In this document: positions 8,497 through 19,499 of the stretch, one piece after another
Layout: each line of letters opens with the position of its first letter
How positions within the stretch are numbered: position 1 is the first letter of the stretch
Notes under the pieces: model-generated
The model's input: only the letters and a program-made list of their open reading frames with translations
Told to the model about the DNA's origin: nothing
Databases searched by the model: none
NCBI RefSeq assembly: GCF_023101665.1
Contig: NZ_CP082161.1
Span: forward strand, 4,898,001-4,962,000
Reading direction: 5' to 3'
Length of the DNA: 64,000 nucleotides
From: Bradyrhizobium sp. 195
Lineage (GTDB): Bacteria; Pseudomonadota; Alphaproteobacteria; Rhizobiales; Xanthobacteraceae
Translations under genes and position numbers: made by a program

Positions 8497-9302
8497 CACG
8501 CAGCTCCCACGGAGGCGACCGGGCCGAAGAACACCTCGCCCGCAGCCACCGGCACAAGGCGGCCCTCCGCGGTGCGGACGATCAGGCAGCCGGTGTCGTC
8601 GATGGTGTCAAAAATGCCTTCCAGCGTCGTCGTTCCCGTGTGGATCGCGACCTTCTCGCCGAGACCGGCGGCGCGCTCCAGCCACAGCTTGCGGATCTCG
8701 GCAAAGCCGCGGCCATTGTCCCAGATGCCGCGGAACTCGACCCAGGCGTCGGAGAGCGCCGAGAATAGCTCTTCCGCACTGATCTGGACGCCAAGCGCGG
8801 CCAAGGACACGGCGGGCGTCGGCGTGCCCTCTGGTGCAGCGACGACGTTGGTGCCCATGCCCGCCACCACAGCGAGGCGATCCCCGATGGCCTCGGCTTC
8901 GAGCGCAATGCCGACCAGCTTCTTGCCGCCGGCGAGCACGTCATTGGGCCATTTCAGGGCGTAGCGGGGACGGCCCTCGCCGAGGCGCAGCGCGGCCTCG
9001 AGGCTGACCTTCTCCAGCGCCGCCTCTTCGGCGAGCCCGGCGGCAAAGCCGAGCGTGGCGGCGACGGCGGGAACGACGTCCATGACTTCGAGGATGCTCG
9101 CGGCGAGATTGCCGCGCGGCGCGATCCAGGCGCGCTGACGGCGGCCGCGGCCGGCGGTCTGTTCCGACGTGACGAACCAGATTGGGCCGCGCTCGCCGGC
9201 CCTCGCCTGCTCGATCGCCTCGGTATTGGTCGAGCCGATCCGTTCGAACGCTGCGAGCTTGTAGCCCGCGGCCGATGCGCGAGGACCGAGCGCGAAAGCC
9301 AT
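8496..9302 (-). CDS. birA: Biotin--[acetyl-CoA-carboxylase] ligase
   Basis: This 268-aa ligase activates biotin as biotinyl-AMP and transfers it to the lysine of carboxyl carrier proteins. The biotin-binding loop GRGRRQRAWIAPRGN and the KWPNDVL motif are both clear, and the SH3-like C-terminal domain is present. There is no N-terminal helix-turn-helix, so it is the non-repressor class of BirA. It lies 1 bp downstream of nuoN and overlaps rnj by one base, an arrangement common in rhizobial genomes. Confidence 0.94.
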   Translation of the reverse strand: MAFALGPRASAAGYKLAAFERIGSTNTEAIEQARAGERGPIWFVTSEQTAGRGRRQRAWIAPRGNLAASILEVMDVVPAVAATLGFAAGLAEEAALEKVSLEAALRLGEGRPRYALKWPNDVLAGGKKLVGIALEAEAIGDRLAVVAGMGTNVVAAPEGTPTPAVSLAALGVQISAEELFSALSDAWVEFRGIWDNGRGFAEIRKLWLERAAGLGEKVAIHTGTTTLEGIFDTIDDTGCLIVRTAEGRLVPVAAGEVFFGPVASVGAA

Positions 9303-9303
9303 C

Positions 9304-10740
9304 CTAGAACAGCGACTTTGCGGCGGCGGAGGCGACGCTCACCACCGGACCTGCGAACAGCGCAAACAGGATGTTGAACAGGCCCGCGACCGCCAGCACC
9401 GTCTTCACCTCAACGCGCACCGGGTCGACCTGGCCGGCCGGCTCGTCGAAATACATCGTCTTGACGATGGCGAGGTAGTAGTAGGCGCCGACCACGCTGG
9501 TCAGCACGCCGATGACGGCGAGCGTGAACAGGTTCGCCTTGATGGCGGCGACGAAGACGTACCATTTGGCGAAGAAGCCGGCGAGCGGCGGAATGCCGGC
9601 CAGCGAGAACAGCAGCATCGCGAACATGAAGGCGAGCAGCGGATTGGTCCGCGACAGACCTGCGAAATCGCTGATCTGCTCGACGGCCTGGCCGTTGCGG
9701 CGCATCGCGAGGATGATCGAGAACGAACCCAGCGTCATCGCGACATAGATCACGATGTACATCAGGACGCCCTGCGCGCCCTCGACCGTGCCCGAGGCAA
9801 GGCCGACCAGCGCGAAGCCCATATGACCGATCGAGGAATAGGCCATCAGGCGCTTGATGTTGCTCTGGCCGATCGCGGCGAACGAACCCAGCGCCATCGA
9901 GGCGATCGCCACGAACACCAGGATCTGCTGCCACTGCGAGACGATGCCCGGGAATGCGGTCAGCGTGACGCGGGTGAACACGGCGAGCGCGGCGACCTTC
10001 GGCGCCGAGGCAAAGAAGGCGGTGACCGGGGTCGGCGCGCCTTCATACACGTCCGGAGTCCACATGTGGAACGGCACGGCCGAGACCTTGAAGCAGAGGC
10101 CGACGAGCAGGAAGACGAGGCCAAAGACGAGGCCGACATTCGAGACCGTCGCGGCCGCCGCGATGCCGGCGAAGCTCACGGTGCCGGTGAAGCCGTAAAT
10201 GAGCGAGGCGCCGTACAGCAGCATGCCCGAGGACAGCGCGCCGAGCACGAAATACTTCAAACCGGCTTCGGTCGACTTGGCGTTGTCGCGGTTCGAGGCC
10301 GCCACGACGTAGAGCGCCAGCGACATCAATTCGAGGCCGAGATAGAGCGAGATCAGGTCGCCGGCCGAGATCAGCACCATCATCCCGAGCGTCGAGAGCA
10401 GCACCAGGATGGCGTACTCGAAGATCCGCCGCGAAGGGTCGGACAGGAACTCGGTCGACAGCACCAGCGTCACCGCCGAGCCGATCAGGGCGAGAATCTT
10501 CATGAAGCGAGCGAAGTCGTCGACGATGAAGCTGCCGCCGAAGGTCACATGCTTGCCCGCGGGCAGCATGTATTCGAGCACACCGACCACGACCAGGAGC
10601 ACGACCGCCAGCGAGGTGACTGTGCCGGTCGTCCCCTGCCCGCGATAGGCTCCCAGCATCAGGAGCGCCATGGCCCCGATCGCGAGCACGATCTCGGGCA
10701 GCACCGGCGCCAGTTGATAACCTGCAGTCTCAAAGCTCAT
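9304..10740 (-). CDS. nuoN: NADH-quinone oxidoreductase subunit N
   Basis: A 478-aa antiporter-like inner-membrane subunit of complex I, with about 14 helices. The conserved charged residues for proton translocation are visible in LGLELMSLALYV (Glu, TM5 region), FKVSAVPFHMWTPDVYEG (Lys and the family signature) and NIKRLMAYSSIGHMGF. It is the last of the nuo genes and lies 22 bp behind nuoM. Confidence 0.96.
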   Translation of the reverse strand: MSFETAGYQLAPVLPEIVLAIGAMALLMLGAYRGQGTTGTVTSLAVVLLVVVGVLEYMLPAGKHVTFGGSFIVDDFARFMKILALIGSAVTLVLSTEFLSDPSRRIFEYAILVLLSTLGMMVLISAGDLISLYLGLELMSLALYVVAASNRDNAKSTEAGLKYFVLGALSSGMLLYGASLIYGFTGTVSFAGIAAAATVSNVGLVFGLVFLLVGLCFKVSAVPFHMWTPDVYEGAPTPVTAFFASAPKVAALAVFTRVTLTAFPGIVSQWQQILVFVAIASMALGSFAAIGQSNIKRLMAYSSIGHMGFALVGLASGTVEGAQGVLMYIVIYVAMTLGSFSIILAMRRNGQAVEQISDFAGLSRTNPLLAFMFAMLLFSLAGIPPLAGFFAKWYVFVAAIKANLFTLAVIGVLTSVVGAYYYLAIVKTMYFDEPAGQVDPVRVEVKTVLAVAGLFNILFALFAGPVVSVASAAAKSLF

Positions 10741-10762
10741 GGCGATATCCTGACCTGCCCGA

Positions 10763-12271
10763 TCACTGGAGCAGTGCGGCGGCCTTCACGGCCGTCACAG
10801 CGGTGTTGTAATTGTTGACGAGTTGCTGGACCGAGGCGGCCGACATGTCGAGCACCGGCTTCGGATAGACGCCGAACAGGATCGTCAGCGCGATCATCGG
10901 GAACAGCGTCAGGCACTCCCGGAAGGTGAGATCCTTCATGCTCGCCAGCGACGGCTTGACCAGCGCCCCGAACACGACCTTGCGGTAGAGCCACAGCGCG
11001 TAGCACGCCGACAGGATCACGCCGAAGCTGGCGAAGAACGCCGTCGGGATCGAGACCTTGAAGGTGCCGAGCAGCGTCATGAACTCGCCGACGAAGCCGC
11101 TCGTGCCGGGCAGACCGACATTGGCCATGGTGAAGACCATGAAGGTCAGCGCGTAGAGCGGCATCCGGTTGACGAGGCCGCCATAGGCCGCGATCTCGCG
11201 GGTGTGCAGACGGTCGTAGACGACGCCGACGCAGAGGAACAGCGCGCCGGAGACGATGCCGTGCGAGATCATCTGGAACACGCCGCCGGCGACGCCCTGC
11301 ATGGTGCCGGCGAAGATGCCCATGGTGACGAAGCCCATATGCGCGACGGACGAGTACGCGATCAGCTTCTTCATGTCCTCCTGCATCAAGGCCACCAGCG
11401 AGGTGTAGATGATGGCGATGGCCGAGAGCGTGAAGATCAGCGGCGCGAAGTCGTGCGAGGCCAGCGGGAACATCGGCAGCGAGAAGCGCAGGAAGCCGTA
11501 GCCGCCCATCTTCAGCAGGATCGCGGCCAAGACCACCGAGCCCGCGGTCGGCGCCTCGACGTGCGCGTCCGGAAGCCAGGTGTGCACCGGCCACATCGGC
11601 ATCTTCACCGCAAACGAAGCGAAGAAGGCGAGCCACGCCCAGGTCTGCAACGACCGCGGCACGGCGGTGTGCATCAGGGTCGGGATGTCGGTGGTGCCGC
11701 CGTTCCAGTACAGCGCCATGATGGCGAGCAGCATCAGGACCGAGCCGAGCAGCGTGTAGAGAAAGAACTTGAACGACGCGTAGACCCGGCGCGGACCGCC
11801 CCAGACGCCGATGATCAGGAACATCGGGATCAGGCCGCCCTCGAAGAACAGGTAGAACAGCACGAGATCGAGCGCCGAGAAGGTGCCGATCATCAGCGTT
11901 TCCAGGATCAGGAACGCCATCATGTATTCGCGGACGCGGTTGGTGATCGCCTTCCAGCTCGCGATGATGCAGAACGGCATCACCGCGGTGGTGAGGATCA
12001 CCAACGGCAGCGAAATGCCGTCGATACCCATGTGGTAGGTGATGCCGGTGGCGAGCCAGTTCGCCTTCTCGACGAACTGGAAGTCGGGATTGCTGGGGTC
12101 GAAGCGCATGACCAGGATCACCGACACCGCGAAGGTGATCAGCGTGGTCCAGAGCGCGATCCAGCGCGCGTTGCGCCGGGCCGCCTCGTCATCGCCGCGG
12201 CTGAGATAAACGATCAGCGCGCCGACCAGCGGCAGGAACGTCGTGACCGAAAGAATGGGCCAGGTTGTCAT
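10763..12271 (-). CDS. nuoM: NADH-quinone oxidoreductase subunit M
   Basis: A 502-aa proton-pumping membrane subunit of complex I (Mrp-antiporter family). Signatures are [17 protein letters not shown] (catalytic Glu), [23 protein letters not shown] (Lys and the diagnostic loop) and [17 protein letters not shown]. Length is normal for the subunit. Its start codon touches the nuoL stop directly, so it is part of the nuo operon. Confidence 0.97.
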   Translation of the reverse strand: MTTWPILSVTTFLPLVGALIVYLSRGDDEAARRNARWIALWTTLITFAVSVILVMRFDPSNPDFQFVEKANWLATGITYHMGIDGISLPLVILTTAVMPFCIIASWKAITNRVREYMMAFLILETLMIGTFSALDLVLFYLFFEGGLIPMFLIIGVWGGPRRVYASFKFFLYTLLGSVLMLLAIMALYWNGGTTDIPTLMHTAVPRSLQTWAWLAFFASFAVKMPMWPVHTWLPDAHVEAPTAGSVVLAAILLKMGGYGFLRFSLPMFPLASHDFAPLIFTLSAIAIIYTSLVALMQEDMKKLIAYSSVAHMGFVTMGIFAGTMQGVAGGVFQMISHGIVSGALFLCVGVVYDRLHTREIAAYGGLVNRMPLYALTFMVFTMANVGLPGTSGFVGEFMTLLGTFKVSIPTAFFASFGVILSACYALWLYRKVVFGALVKPSLASMKDLTFRECLTLFPMIALTILFGVYPKPVLDMSAASVQQLVNNYNTAVTAVKAAALLQ

Positions 12272-14377
12272 TTACTGGCCTCCAAAGCCGAACATGAACC
12301 AGGTGATCAGGCCGGCGGCGCCGATCAGCATGGCGAACGCGTAGTGATAGAGATAGCCGGTCTGGATCTTCACGACGTTGCGGGTGACGTCCAGCACGCG
12401 GGCGGAGACGCCGTCGGGGCCGAGGCCGTCGATGATGAAGCCGTCGCCCTTCTTCCAGAGCTGGTAGCCGATCCACTTCGCCGGACGGACGAAGATGATG
12501 TCGTAGAGCTCGTCGAAGTACCATTTGTTGAGCAGGAACTGGTACAGCATCGGCTGTGTGTTCGCGAGCTCGACCGGCAGGTAAGGCCGGCGGATGTAGA
12601 ACAGGTACGACACGAGGAAGCCCAGCACCATCATCACCGTCGGCAGGAAGGCGATGGTCTCGGGGATGTGGTGCATCTCCTCGATGATGTGCGGGTTCAT
12701 CTTCACGGACTCGCGGAAGAATTCCTCGACGCCGTGACCGGCGAACAACTCCTTGAACGGTAACCCTGCGACGAACGAGCCGACCGCGAGCACGCCGATC
12801 GGGATCAGGATCCAGAGCGGAGCCTCATGCGCGGCTTCGTAATGATGCTCGTCATGCGGCTCGCCGTGGAAGGTCTTGAAGATCAGGCGCCAGGAGTAGA
12901 ACGAGGTCAGGCCAGCCGCGACGACCGTCATCAGGAAGCCGTACACCCCGAACGGATTATGCGAGGCGTAGGCCGCTTCGATGATCGCGTCCTTGGAGAA
13001 ATAGCCGGCCGTGAGCGGAAATCCGGTCAGCGCCAGGGTACCGACCACCATCACCGCATAGGTGTAGGGGATCTTCCTCCAGAGGCCGCCCATGTTGCGG
13101 ATGTCCTGCTCGTGGTGCATCGCATAGATCACCGAGCCGGAGCCTAGGAACAGCAGCGCCTTGAAGAAGGCGTGCGTGAACAGGTGGAACATGCCGACCG
13201 AATAGGCCCCTGCTCCCATCGCCACGAACATGTAGCCGAGCTGCGAACAGGTCGAGTAGGCGACGATGCGCTTGATGTCGTTCTGGACGAGACCGACGGT
13301 CGCGGCAAAGAATGCCGTGGTGGCGCCGAAGAACATCACGACGGCCTGCGCATTCGGCGCGAGCTCGAACAGCGGCGACAGGCGCGCCACCATGAACACG
13401 CCCGCGGTGACCATGGTCGCGGCGTGGATCAGCGCGGAGACCGGGGTCGGACCTTCCATCGCGTCCGGCAACCAGGTGTGCAGCAGGAACTGCGCCGACT
13501 TGCCCATCGCACCCATGAACAGGAGGAGGCAGGTCAGGGTCAGCGCATCGGCATGCCAGCCAAGGAAGTTGATGGTCTTGCCGGTCAGACCGGGCGCGGC
13601 ATGGAAGATCGTCTCGAAATCGGTCGAGCCGACCAGCATGAAGATCGCGAAGATGCCGAGCGCAAAACCGAAATCGCCGACGCGGTTGACGACGAAGGCC
13701 TTGATGGCGGCGGCGTTGGCCGTCGGCTTCTGGTACCAGAACCCAATCAAGAGGTAGCTGGCGAGACCCACGCCTTCCCAGCCGAAGAACAGCTGCACGA
13801 GGTTGTCCGCCGTCACCAGCATCAGCATGGCGAAGGTGAACAGGCTGAGATAGCCGAAGAAGCGTGGCCGGTTCGGATCCTCGTCCATGTAGCCGATGGA
13901 ATAGAGGTGCACGAGCGAGGACACGGTCGTCACCACCACCAGCATCACGGCGGTAAGCGTGTCGACCCGCAGCGTCCACCAGACCTGCAAGTCTCCGGAG
14001 AAGATCCAGGGCAGCAGCTGGATCCTGTAGTCGTGGTGCATGAAGCCGACATCGACCAGCGTCATCCAGGACAGCGCCGCCGAGACGAACAGCAGCGCGG
14101 TCGTGATCAGCTCGGCAGCGCGCGAGCCGGCCGCCGGCGGCTCGGTCGGGCCATGGCCGTGATCATCGTGCCCGTCGCCGGGCTCATGATGCGTCTCGTG
14201 GATGACGGAGGCATCCTCATTGATCGTATCGGAAGCATGGCCATGCGCACCGTGACCATGGTCGCCGTGATGCTCGAGCTCGTCGCCTGAGGGATTGCGG
14301 GCATGCGCGCCGAACAGCGCGATGAAGCCGGCCAGAATGGCGCCCAGCAGAGGCAGAAAGACAATTGCCTGAACCAT
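12272..14377 (-). CDS. nuoL: NADH-quinone oxidoreductase subunit L, with a His-rich insertion
   Basis: A 701-aa complex I proton-pump subunit with the long lateral helix typical of NuoL. Signatures are [39 protein letters not shown] and [18 protein letters not shown]. It differs from the usual form by an insertion between the first two helices, roughly residues 27-85, rich in His, Asp and Gly (for example [15 protein letters not shown] and HDDHGHGP). The insert would be exposed outside the membrane and could bind metal; this is inference. Confidence 0.96.
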   Translation of the reverse strand: MVQAIVFLPLLGAILAGFIALFGAHARNPSGDELEHHGDHGHGAHGHASDTINEDASVIHETHHEPGDGHDDHGHGPTEPPAAGSRAAELITTALLFVSAALSWMTLVDVGFMHHDYRIQLLPWIFSGDLQVWWTLRVDTLTAVMLVVVTTVSSLVHLYSIGYMDEDPNRPRFFGYLSLFTFAMLMLVTADNLVQLFFGWEGVGLASYLLIGFWYQKPTANAAAIKAFVVNRVGDFGFALGIFAIFMLVGSTDFETIFHAAPGLTGKTINFLGWHADALTLTCLLLFMGAMGKSAQFLLHTWLPDAMEGPTPVSALIHAATMVTAGVFMVARLSPLFELAPNAQAVVMFFGATTAFFAATVGLVQNDIKRIVAYSTCSQLGYMFVAMGAGAYSVGMFHLFTHAFFKALLFLGSGSVIYAMHHEQDIRNMGGLWRKIPYTYAVMVVGTLALTGFPLTAGYFSKDAIIEAAYASHNPFGVYGFLMTVVAAGLTSFYSWRLIFKTFHGEPHDEHHYEAAHEAPLWILIPIGVLAVGSFVAGLPFKELFAGHGVEEFFRESVKMNPHIIEEMHHIPETIAFLPTVMMVLGFLVSYLFYIRRPYLPVELANTQPMLYQFLLNKWYFDELYDIIFVRPAKWIGYQLWKKGDGFIIDGLGPDGVSARVLDVTRNVVKIQTGYLYHYAFAMLIGAAGLITWFMFGFGGQ

Positions 14378-14385
14378 GACTGAGC

Positions 14386-14694
14386 TCAGCCCTTCATCAG
14401 ATTGACGTCCTCAACCGCGATCGAGCCGCGGTTGCGGAAATAGACCACCAGGATAGCGAGACCGATCGCGGCTTCAGCGGCTGCGACGGTCAGCACCAAA
14501 AGCGCGAAGACCTGGCCGACGATGTCGCCGAGGAAGGTCGAGAACGCGACGAGGTTGATGTTGACCGAGAGCAGGATCAGCTCGATCGACATCAGGATGA
14601 CGATGATGTTCTTGCGGTTCAGGAAGATGCCGAGAATGCCGAGCGTGAACAGGATCGCGCCGACCGCCAGATAATGTCCGAGCCCGATCGTCAT
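14386..14694 (-). CDS. nuoK: NADH-quinone oxidoreductase subunit K
   Basis: A 102-aa, three-helix complex I subunit. The conserved glutamates in the membrane are seen in [17 protein letters not shown] and [15 protein letters not shown]. The ATG at 14694 overlaps the nuoJ stop by four bases (ATGA) and gives the usual MTIGLGHYL start; the frame extends three codons further, which I consider not used. Confidence 0.96.
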   Translation of the reverse strand: MTIGLGHYLAVGAILFTLGILGIFLNRKNIIVILMSIELILLSVNINLVAFSTFLGDIVGQVFALLVLTVAAAEAAIGLAILVVYFRNRGSIAVEDVNLMKG

Positions 14695-15329
14695 TTCACC
14701 CACTCCGCCGCGTCGGCATCCGAGAGCCCCTGCCCCGGCGCCACCTTGCGCATCGCCATCGCCATCTCCGGCGTGCGCGCGTTCTGAACGTTGATGTCCT
14801 GCCGCTTCACGCTCGCCTTGTGGCGCAGCGTCAGCACGATGGCGCCGATCATGGCGACCAGCAGCACCATGCCCGATAGCTGGAAGTAGTGGATGTACTT
14901 CGTATAGAGCACGAGACCCAGCGCCTCGGTATTCGCGACGTTGGCCGGAATCGCCGCCGTGATCGTCTTGGCGACGCCGGGGTTGATGACCCAGAACCCG
15001 ACGGTGAGCAGCAGCTCGAACAGGAAGATGCCGCCGATCACCAGGCCAACCGGCAGGTACTCGATGAAGCCCTCGCGCAGCTCGAGGAAGTCGACATCGA
15101 GCATCATGATCACGAACAGGAACAGCACCGCGACGGCGCCGACATAGACGACGATCAGGATCATCGCCAGGAATTCGGCGCCCATCAGCACGAACAGGCC
15201 GGAGGCGTTGACGAAGGCCAGGATCAGGTACAGCACGGAGTGCACGGGATTGCGCGAGACAATCACCATCACGGCCGAGGCGACGCAGACGCCGGCGAAG
15301 AGATAGAAGAACAGCGCGGGAAGGATCAT
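14691..15329 (-). CDS. nuoJ: NADH-quinone oxidoreductase subunit J
   Basis: A 212-aa five-helix complex I subunit. The third helix carries the pi-bulge motif ([24 protein letters not shown], quoted in two parts as [12 protein letters not shown] and [12 protein letters not shown]), and [17 protein letters not shown] marks the second helix. The C-terminal tail is a polar cytoplasmic extension of about 40 residues. It lies between nuoI and nuoK with the usual order. Confidence 0.95.
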   Translation of the reverse strand: MILPALFFYLFAGVCVASAVMVIVSRNPVHSVLYLILAFVNASGLFVLMGAEFLAMILIVVYVGAVAVLFLFVIMMLDVDFLELREGFIEYLPVGLVIGGIFLFELLLTVGFWVINPGVAKTITAAIPANVANTEALGLVLYTKYIHYFQLSGMVLLVAMIGAIVLTLRHKASVKRQDINVQNARTPEMAMAMRKVAPGQGLSDADAAEWVK

Positions 15330-15338
15330 GCCCTCACC

Positions 15339-15833
15339 TCACCGGTACGGCGCGTCGAGCTCGATCGCTTTCGCGATCTCGCGTTCCCAGCGGTCGCCGT
15401 TGGCGAGCAGCTTGGCCTTGTCATAGAACAGTTCCTCGCGGGTCTCGGTCGCGAACTCGAAGTTCGGACCTTCGACGATGGCGTCGACCGGACAGGCCTC
15501 CTGGCAGAGGCCGCAATAGATGCACTTCACCATGTCGATGTCGTAGCGCACGGTGCGGCGGGTGCCGTCGTTGCGGCGCGGGCCGGCCTCGATGGTGATG
15601 GCCTGCGCCGGACAGATCGCTTCGCACAGCTTGCAGGCGATGCAGCGTTCTTCGCCGTTCGGATAGCGGCGCAGCGCGTGCTCGCCGCGGAAACGCGGCG
15701 AGATCGGGCCCTTCTCGAACGGATAGTTCAGCGTCGGCTTCGGCTGGAAGAAATAGCGCATGGCGAGGAAGAACGCCGAGACGAATTCCGACAGCAGAAG
15801 CGAGCGTGCAGTCGCGTTGATGTTGATACCCAT
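15339..15833 (-). CDS. nuoI: NADH-quinone oxidoreductase subunit I
   Basis: A 164-aa peripheral-arm subunit holding two [4Fe-4S] clusters (N6a, N6b). The two cysteine motifs are [16 protein letters not shown] and [16 protein letters not shown], each followed by the conserved proline. The N-terminal amphipathic helix ([18 protein letters not shown]) anchors it to the membrane arm. The ATG at 15833 gives the standard [14 protein letters not shown] start; the open frame further upstream lies within nuoH and is spurious. Confidence 0.96.
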   Translation of the reverse strand: MGININATARSLLLSEFVSAFFLAMRYFFQPKPTLNYPFEKGPISPRFRGEHALRRYPNGEERCIACKLCEAICPAQAITIEAGPRRNDGTRRTVRYDIDMVKCIYCGLCQEACPVDAIVEGPNFEFATETREELFYDKAKLLANGDRWEREIAKAIELDAPYR

Positions 15834-15841
15834 GACGGCCC

Positions 15842-16909
15842 TCACTTCGGCGCGATGCCGGCGAAATGCAGCACGCCGGCCACCACGATCACCATCGCCA
15901 GCGACAGCGGCAGGAACACCTTCCAGCCGAGGCGCATCAATTGATCGTAGCGGTAGCGCGGCACGATCGCCTTTGCCATCGCGAACAGGAAGAACATGAA
16001 GAAGACTTTGAGCGAGAACCAGATGATCCCCGGCACCCAATTGAAGGGCGGCAGGTCCACCGGCGGCAGCCAGCCGCCGAGGAACAGGATCGTGGCCATC
16101 GCGCACATCGTGACGATCGCGACATACTCGCCGAGCATGAACAGCAGATACGGCGTCGAGCCGTACTCGACCATGAAGCCGGCGACGAGCTCGGATTCCG
16201 CTTCGACGAGGTCGAAGGGCGGACGGTTGGTCTCGGCCAGCGCCGAGACGTAGAATACCACGAACATCGGGAACAGAGGCCAGACGTACCAGTTCAGGAT
16301 GGTGAGCTGCGGCAGCCCGATAAGGCTGGCAAGGCCGCGGACATGCTGGGCCTCGACCACGGCCGACAGGTTCAGCGTGCCGGCGCAGAGCAGCACCGTG
16401 ATGATGACGAAGCCGATCGAGACCTCGTAGGACACCATCTGCGCCGCGGAGCGCAGCGCGGCCAGGAACGGATACTTCGAGTTCGACGACCAGCCGGCCA
16501 TGATGATGCCGTAGATCGACAGCGACGAGATCGCGAAGATGAAGAGGATGCCGACATTGATGTCGGAGATCACCCAGCCGAGATTGGTCGGGATGACCGC
16601 CCAGGCAGCCAGTGCGAGCACGCACGACACCAGTGGGGCCAGCAGGAACACGCCCTTGTTGGCGCCGGCCGGAATGATCGGCTCCTTCAGCACGAACTTG
16701 AGCAGGTCGGCGAAGGATTGCAGCAGGCCCCAGGGGCCGACCACGTTCGGGCCGCGCCGGATCTGCACCGCCGCCCAGATCTTGCGGTCGGCGAGCAGGA
16801 TGTAGGCGATCGCCACCAGGAGGACGACGAGCACGAGGACGCTCTGCGCGACCATGATGATCAGCGGCCAGAGGAACCCGGTCCAGAATGCGCTTTCGAA
16901 GAATTCCAT
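15842..16909 (-). CDS. nuoH: NADH-quinone oxidoreductase subunit H
   Basis: A 355-aa membrane subunit that joins the peripheral and membrane arms and forms part of the quinone chamber. Diagnostic segments are [20 protein letters not shown] and the loop [20 protein letters not shown], which carries the acidic residues of the E-channel, and [16 protein letters not shown]. Eight or so helices; full length. Confidence 0.97.
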   Translation of the reverse strand: MEFFESAFWTGFLWPLIIMVAQSVLVLVVLLVAIAYILLADRKIWAAVQIRRGPNVVGPWGLLQSFADLLKFVLKEPIIPAGANKGVFLLAPLVSCVLALAAWAVIPTNLGWVISDINVGILFIFAISSLSIYGIIMAGWSSNSKYPFLAALRSAAQMVSYEVSIGFVIITVLLCAGTLNLSAVVEAQHVRGLASLIGLPQLTILNWYVWPLFPMFVVFYVSALAETNRPPFDLVEAESELVAGFMVEYGSTPYLLFMLGEYVAIVTMCAMATILFLGGWLPPVDLPPFNWVPGIIWFSLKVFFMFFLFAMAKAIVPRYRYDQLMRLGWKVFLPLSLAMVIVVAGVLHFAGIAPK

Positions 16910-16919
16910 CAGATCACGC

Positions 16920-18995
16920 TCACTCCGCTGCGGTCAGCATATGCCCGGAGGCGAGGCGCGAGCATTCCGCCATCACGGCGGATGCACGCGCGATTGGGTT
17001 GGTCAGGTAGAAGTCCTCGACCCGCGGCTTGAACGGCGCCTTCTCCGGCGAGCCGCCCTTCCCCGCCAGCTTCTTGATCTGGTCGGCAGAGCCGGCCTCG
17101 ATCTGGTCGAGACGGATCAGATGCGGCACGGCCTTGAACACCGCCTGGCGCAGGGCCGTAAGCGAGTCGTAGCCGAGCTTCTTGCCGAGCGCCTCCGACA
17201 GCGCGCGGACGATCGCCCAATCCTCGCGGGCCTCGCCCGGCGGGAACGCGGCGCGGCCCGTCATCTGCACGCGGCCTTCGGTGTTGACGTAGATCGCGGA
17301 CTTCTCGGTGTAGGCCGCCGCCGGCAGGATCACGTCGGCGCGGTGCGCGCCGCGGTCGCCATGGGTGCCGATATAGACGACAAAGGTGCCATCCGGTGCG
17401 TTGATCTCGTCGGCGCCAAGCAGGAACAGCAAGTCCAGCGTGCCGAACGTCGTCATCTGCGCAGCGTTCAGCCCGCCGGTGGTTGCGGAGAAGCCGATAT
17501 CGAGGGCGCCGACGCGCGAGGCGGTCTCATGCAGCACGCCAAAGCCGTTCCAGCCGTCCTTAAGTGCGCCGACGTCGAGCGCGAGCTTGGCGCTCGCGGC
17601 GAGAATGGCGGCGCCGTCGTGGCGCGAGGCCGCGCCTCCGCCGACCAGGATGATGGGATTCTTGGCGTTCTTCAGCACGTCCATGAAGGAGTGCCGGCCG
17701 GCCGCGAGCTCACTGAGCGTCTCGGTGCCCGCGCCGAGATGATCGTAATCGTAGGTCAGATCGACCTTGGCGCCGATCACGCCGACCTTGAATCCGCCGG
17801 CGCGCCAGCGCTTGCGGATGCGGGCGTTGAACACGGCCGCCTCTTTCCGCGGATTGGCGCCGATGATGAGCAGTGCATCTGCCCTCTCCACGCCCGCCAA
17901 CGTCGGGTTGAAGATGTAGGAGCCGCGGCCGAGCGCGGGGTCGAAGGCGTCGCCGCCCTGCACCGCCAAATTCGTCGAGCCGTACTTGGCGAGCAGGTCC
18001 TTCAGCGCGAACATCTCCTCGACGCCGGCGAGGTCGCCGGCGATCGCGCCGATGCGCTTGCCGTCGGTACGCGCCGCCTTGGCGGCGATCGCGGCGAAGG
18101 CCTCGGTCCAGCTCGCCGCGCGCAGCTTGCCGGCTTCGCGGATATAGGGCCGATCGAGACGTTGGGTGCGCAGGCCGTCGACGACGTGGCGGGTCTTGTC
18201 GGAGATCCACTCCTCGTTCACGGCCTCGTTGATGCGCGGCAGCACGCGCATCACCTCGCGGCCGCGGGTGTCGACACGGATGGCGGCCCCGATGCCGTCC
18301 ATCACGTCGATCGACTGGGTTTTGCCGAGCTCCCACGGACGCGCCGCGAAGGCATAAGGCTTCGAAGTCAACGCCCCGACCGGGCAGATGTCGACGAGAT
18401 TGCCCTGCAATTCCGACGTCAGCGCGTGCTCGAGATAGGTCGTGATCTCCATATCCTCGCCGCGACCGGTAGCACCCATCTCGGGAGCGCCGGCGACTTC
18501 CGCCGAGAAGCGGACGCAGCGCGTGCACTGGATGCAGCGGTTCATCGAGGTCTTGACCAGCGCGCCGAGATATTTGTCCTCGACCGCGCGCTTGTTCTCG
18601 GCGAAGCGGCTGGTGTCGACACCATAGCCCATCGCCTGGTCCTGCAGGTCGCACTCGCCGCCCTGGTCGCAGATCGGGCAGTCCAGGGGATGGTTGATCA
18701 GAAGGAACTCCATCACGCCTTCGCGCGCCTTCTTCACCATCGGCGAACGCGTGGAGATTTCCGGCGGCTCGCCCTTGGGCCCCGGACGGCAGTCACGCAC
18801 GCCCCACGCGCAGCTCGCGACCGGCTTCGGGCCGCCCTTCACTTCGACGAGGCACATCCGGCAATTGCCGGCGATCGACAGCCGCTCGTGATAGCAGAAG
18901 CGCGGAATCTCGGCGCCCGCGGCCTCGCACGCCTGGAGCAGCGTGTACTCGGCGGGGACATCGATCTCTTTGCCGTCGATGATGAGTTTGGTCAT
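16920..18995 (-). CDS. nuoG: NADH-quinone oxidoreductase subunit G
   Basis: A 691-aa iron-sulfur subunit of the peripheral arm. The N-terminal domain has a [2Fe-2S] site ([19 protein letters not shown]), the His-ligated [4Fe-4S] site ([18 protein letters not shown]) and a further site [11 protein letters not shown] molybdopterin-oxidoreductase-like domain without obvious cofactor ligands fills the remainder, as in mitochondrial-type NuoG. It is the first-strand neighbour of a 163-aa unknown gene placed between it and nuoF. Confidence 0.96.
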   Translation of the reverse strand: MTKLIIDGKEIDVPAEYTLLQACEAAGAEIPRFCYHERLSIAGNCRMCLVEVKGGPKPVASCAWGVRDCRPGPKGEPPEISTRSPMVKKAREGVMEFLLINHPLDCPICDQGGECDLQDQAMGYGVDTSRFAENKRAVEDKYLGALVKTSMNRCIQCTRCVRFSAEVAGAPEMGATGRGEDMEITTYLEHALTSELQGNLVDICPVGALTSKPYAFAARPWELGKTQSIDVMDGIGAAIRVDTRGREVMRVLPRINEAVNEEWISDKTRHVVDGLRTQRLDRPYIREAGKLRAASWTEAFAAIAAKAARTDGKRIGAIAGDLAGVEEMFALKDLLAKYGSTNLAVQGGDAFDPALGRGSYIFNPTLAGVERADALLIIGANPRKEAAVFNARIRKRWRAGGFKVGVIGAKVDLTYDYDHLGAGTETLSELAAGRHSFMDVLKNAKNPIILVGGGAASRHDGAAILAASAKLALDVGALKDGWNGFGVLHETASRVGALDIGFSATTGGLNAAQMTTFGTLDLLFLLGADEINAPDGTFVVYIGTHGDRGAHRADVILPAAAYTEKSAIYVNTEGRVQMTGRAAFPPGEAREDWAIVRALSEALGKKLGYDSLTALRQAVFKAVPHLIRLDQIEAGSADQIKKLAGKGGSPEKAPFKPRVEDFYLTNPIARASAVMAECSRLASGHMLTAAE

Positions 18996-19002
18996 TGCGG
19001 TC

Positions 19003-19494
19003 TCAGGTCTTTCCCAGCTTGCAGTCTGGCGGTGTAACGCTGGCGGTCTTCAGTGACGCCTTGATCCATTGCTGGGTCTCGACGCCGTAGGTGGCGAGAT
19101 AGGCCGGCTGCGCCGCATTCTTCTCGCACAGGAACGGCAGATGCGGCTTCAGCTCGTAATCGCAGGAGGCCTGCCATTCCCGCTTGTCGGCAAAAGCAGC
19201 GATCGTCTCCTCGCAGGCATAGAGGAAGTACGACACGAAGCTTTCGTACCGAACCCGCTCCTCGCGGTTGCCAGTCTTGATCGCTTCGTAATCGGCTTGC
19301 GAGAATTTCGGATTCTTGAACGCCAGATCCGTATAGCCGAGATACGCCTGACGCGCGCTCGCGGCACGGTTGTTGGTGCGGATTTCGTTGATCTGAAACA
19401 GGATCGCAACAAAGCCGAGCAGCGCCACGGCCGCCTGCGCCATCTGCGCCAGCGTGCCGAATTTCTGCCACCAGAAAACGCTCGGTTGCGACAT
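19003..19494 (-). CDS. Hypothetical membrane-anchored protein inside the nuo operon
   Basis: A 163-aa protein between nuoF and nuoG. One N-terminal helix (AQAAVALLGFVAILFQI) is followed by a cytoplasmic or periplasmic helical domain with ASARQAYLGYTDLAF and three cysteines (LYACEETI, ASCDYELKP, FLCEKN). It resembles small N-terminally anchored proteins of unknown role. The ATG at 19494 has a GGAG site eight bases upstream; a GTG at 19503 overlapping the nuoF stop is the alternative. It is not a known complex I subunit. Its position suggests co-expression, not proof of assembly into the complex. Confidence 0.75.
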   Translation of the reverse strand: MSQPSVFWWQKFGTLAQMAQAAVALLGFVAILFQINEIRTNNRAASARQAYLGYTDLAFKNPKFSQADYEAIKTGNREERVRYESFVSYFLYACEETIAAFADKREWQASCDYELKPHLPFLCEKNAAQPAYLATYGVETQQWIKASLKTASVTPPDCKLGKT

Positions 19495-19499
19495 CGCGA

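Noticed and set aside
6178..8964. 928-codon rightward open frame opposite rnj/birA
   Set aside because: Antisense to clear genes with intact motifs; composition is typical of high-GC antisense frames and no ribosome site fits.
10823..12763. Long rightward open frame opposite nuoM/nuoL
   Set aside because: Extremely rich in Arg, Asp, His and Glu, with no domain. It is the mirror image of hydrophobic membrane-protein codons on the real strand.
15834..16625. Long open frame upstream of nuoI suggesting a fused protein
   Set aside because: The extension lies entirely within nuoH on the same strand in another phase, is Arg-rich, and lacks any domain. NuoI has a normal start at 15833.
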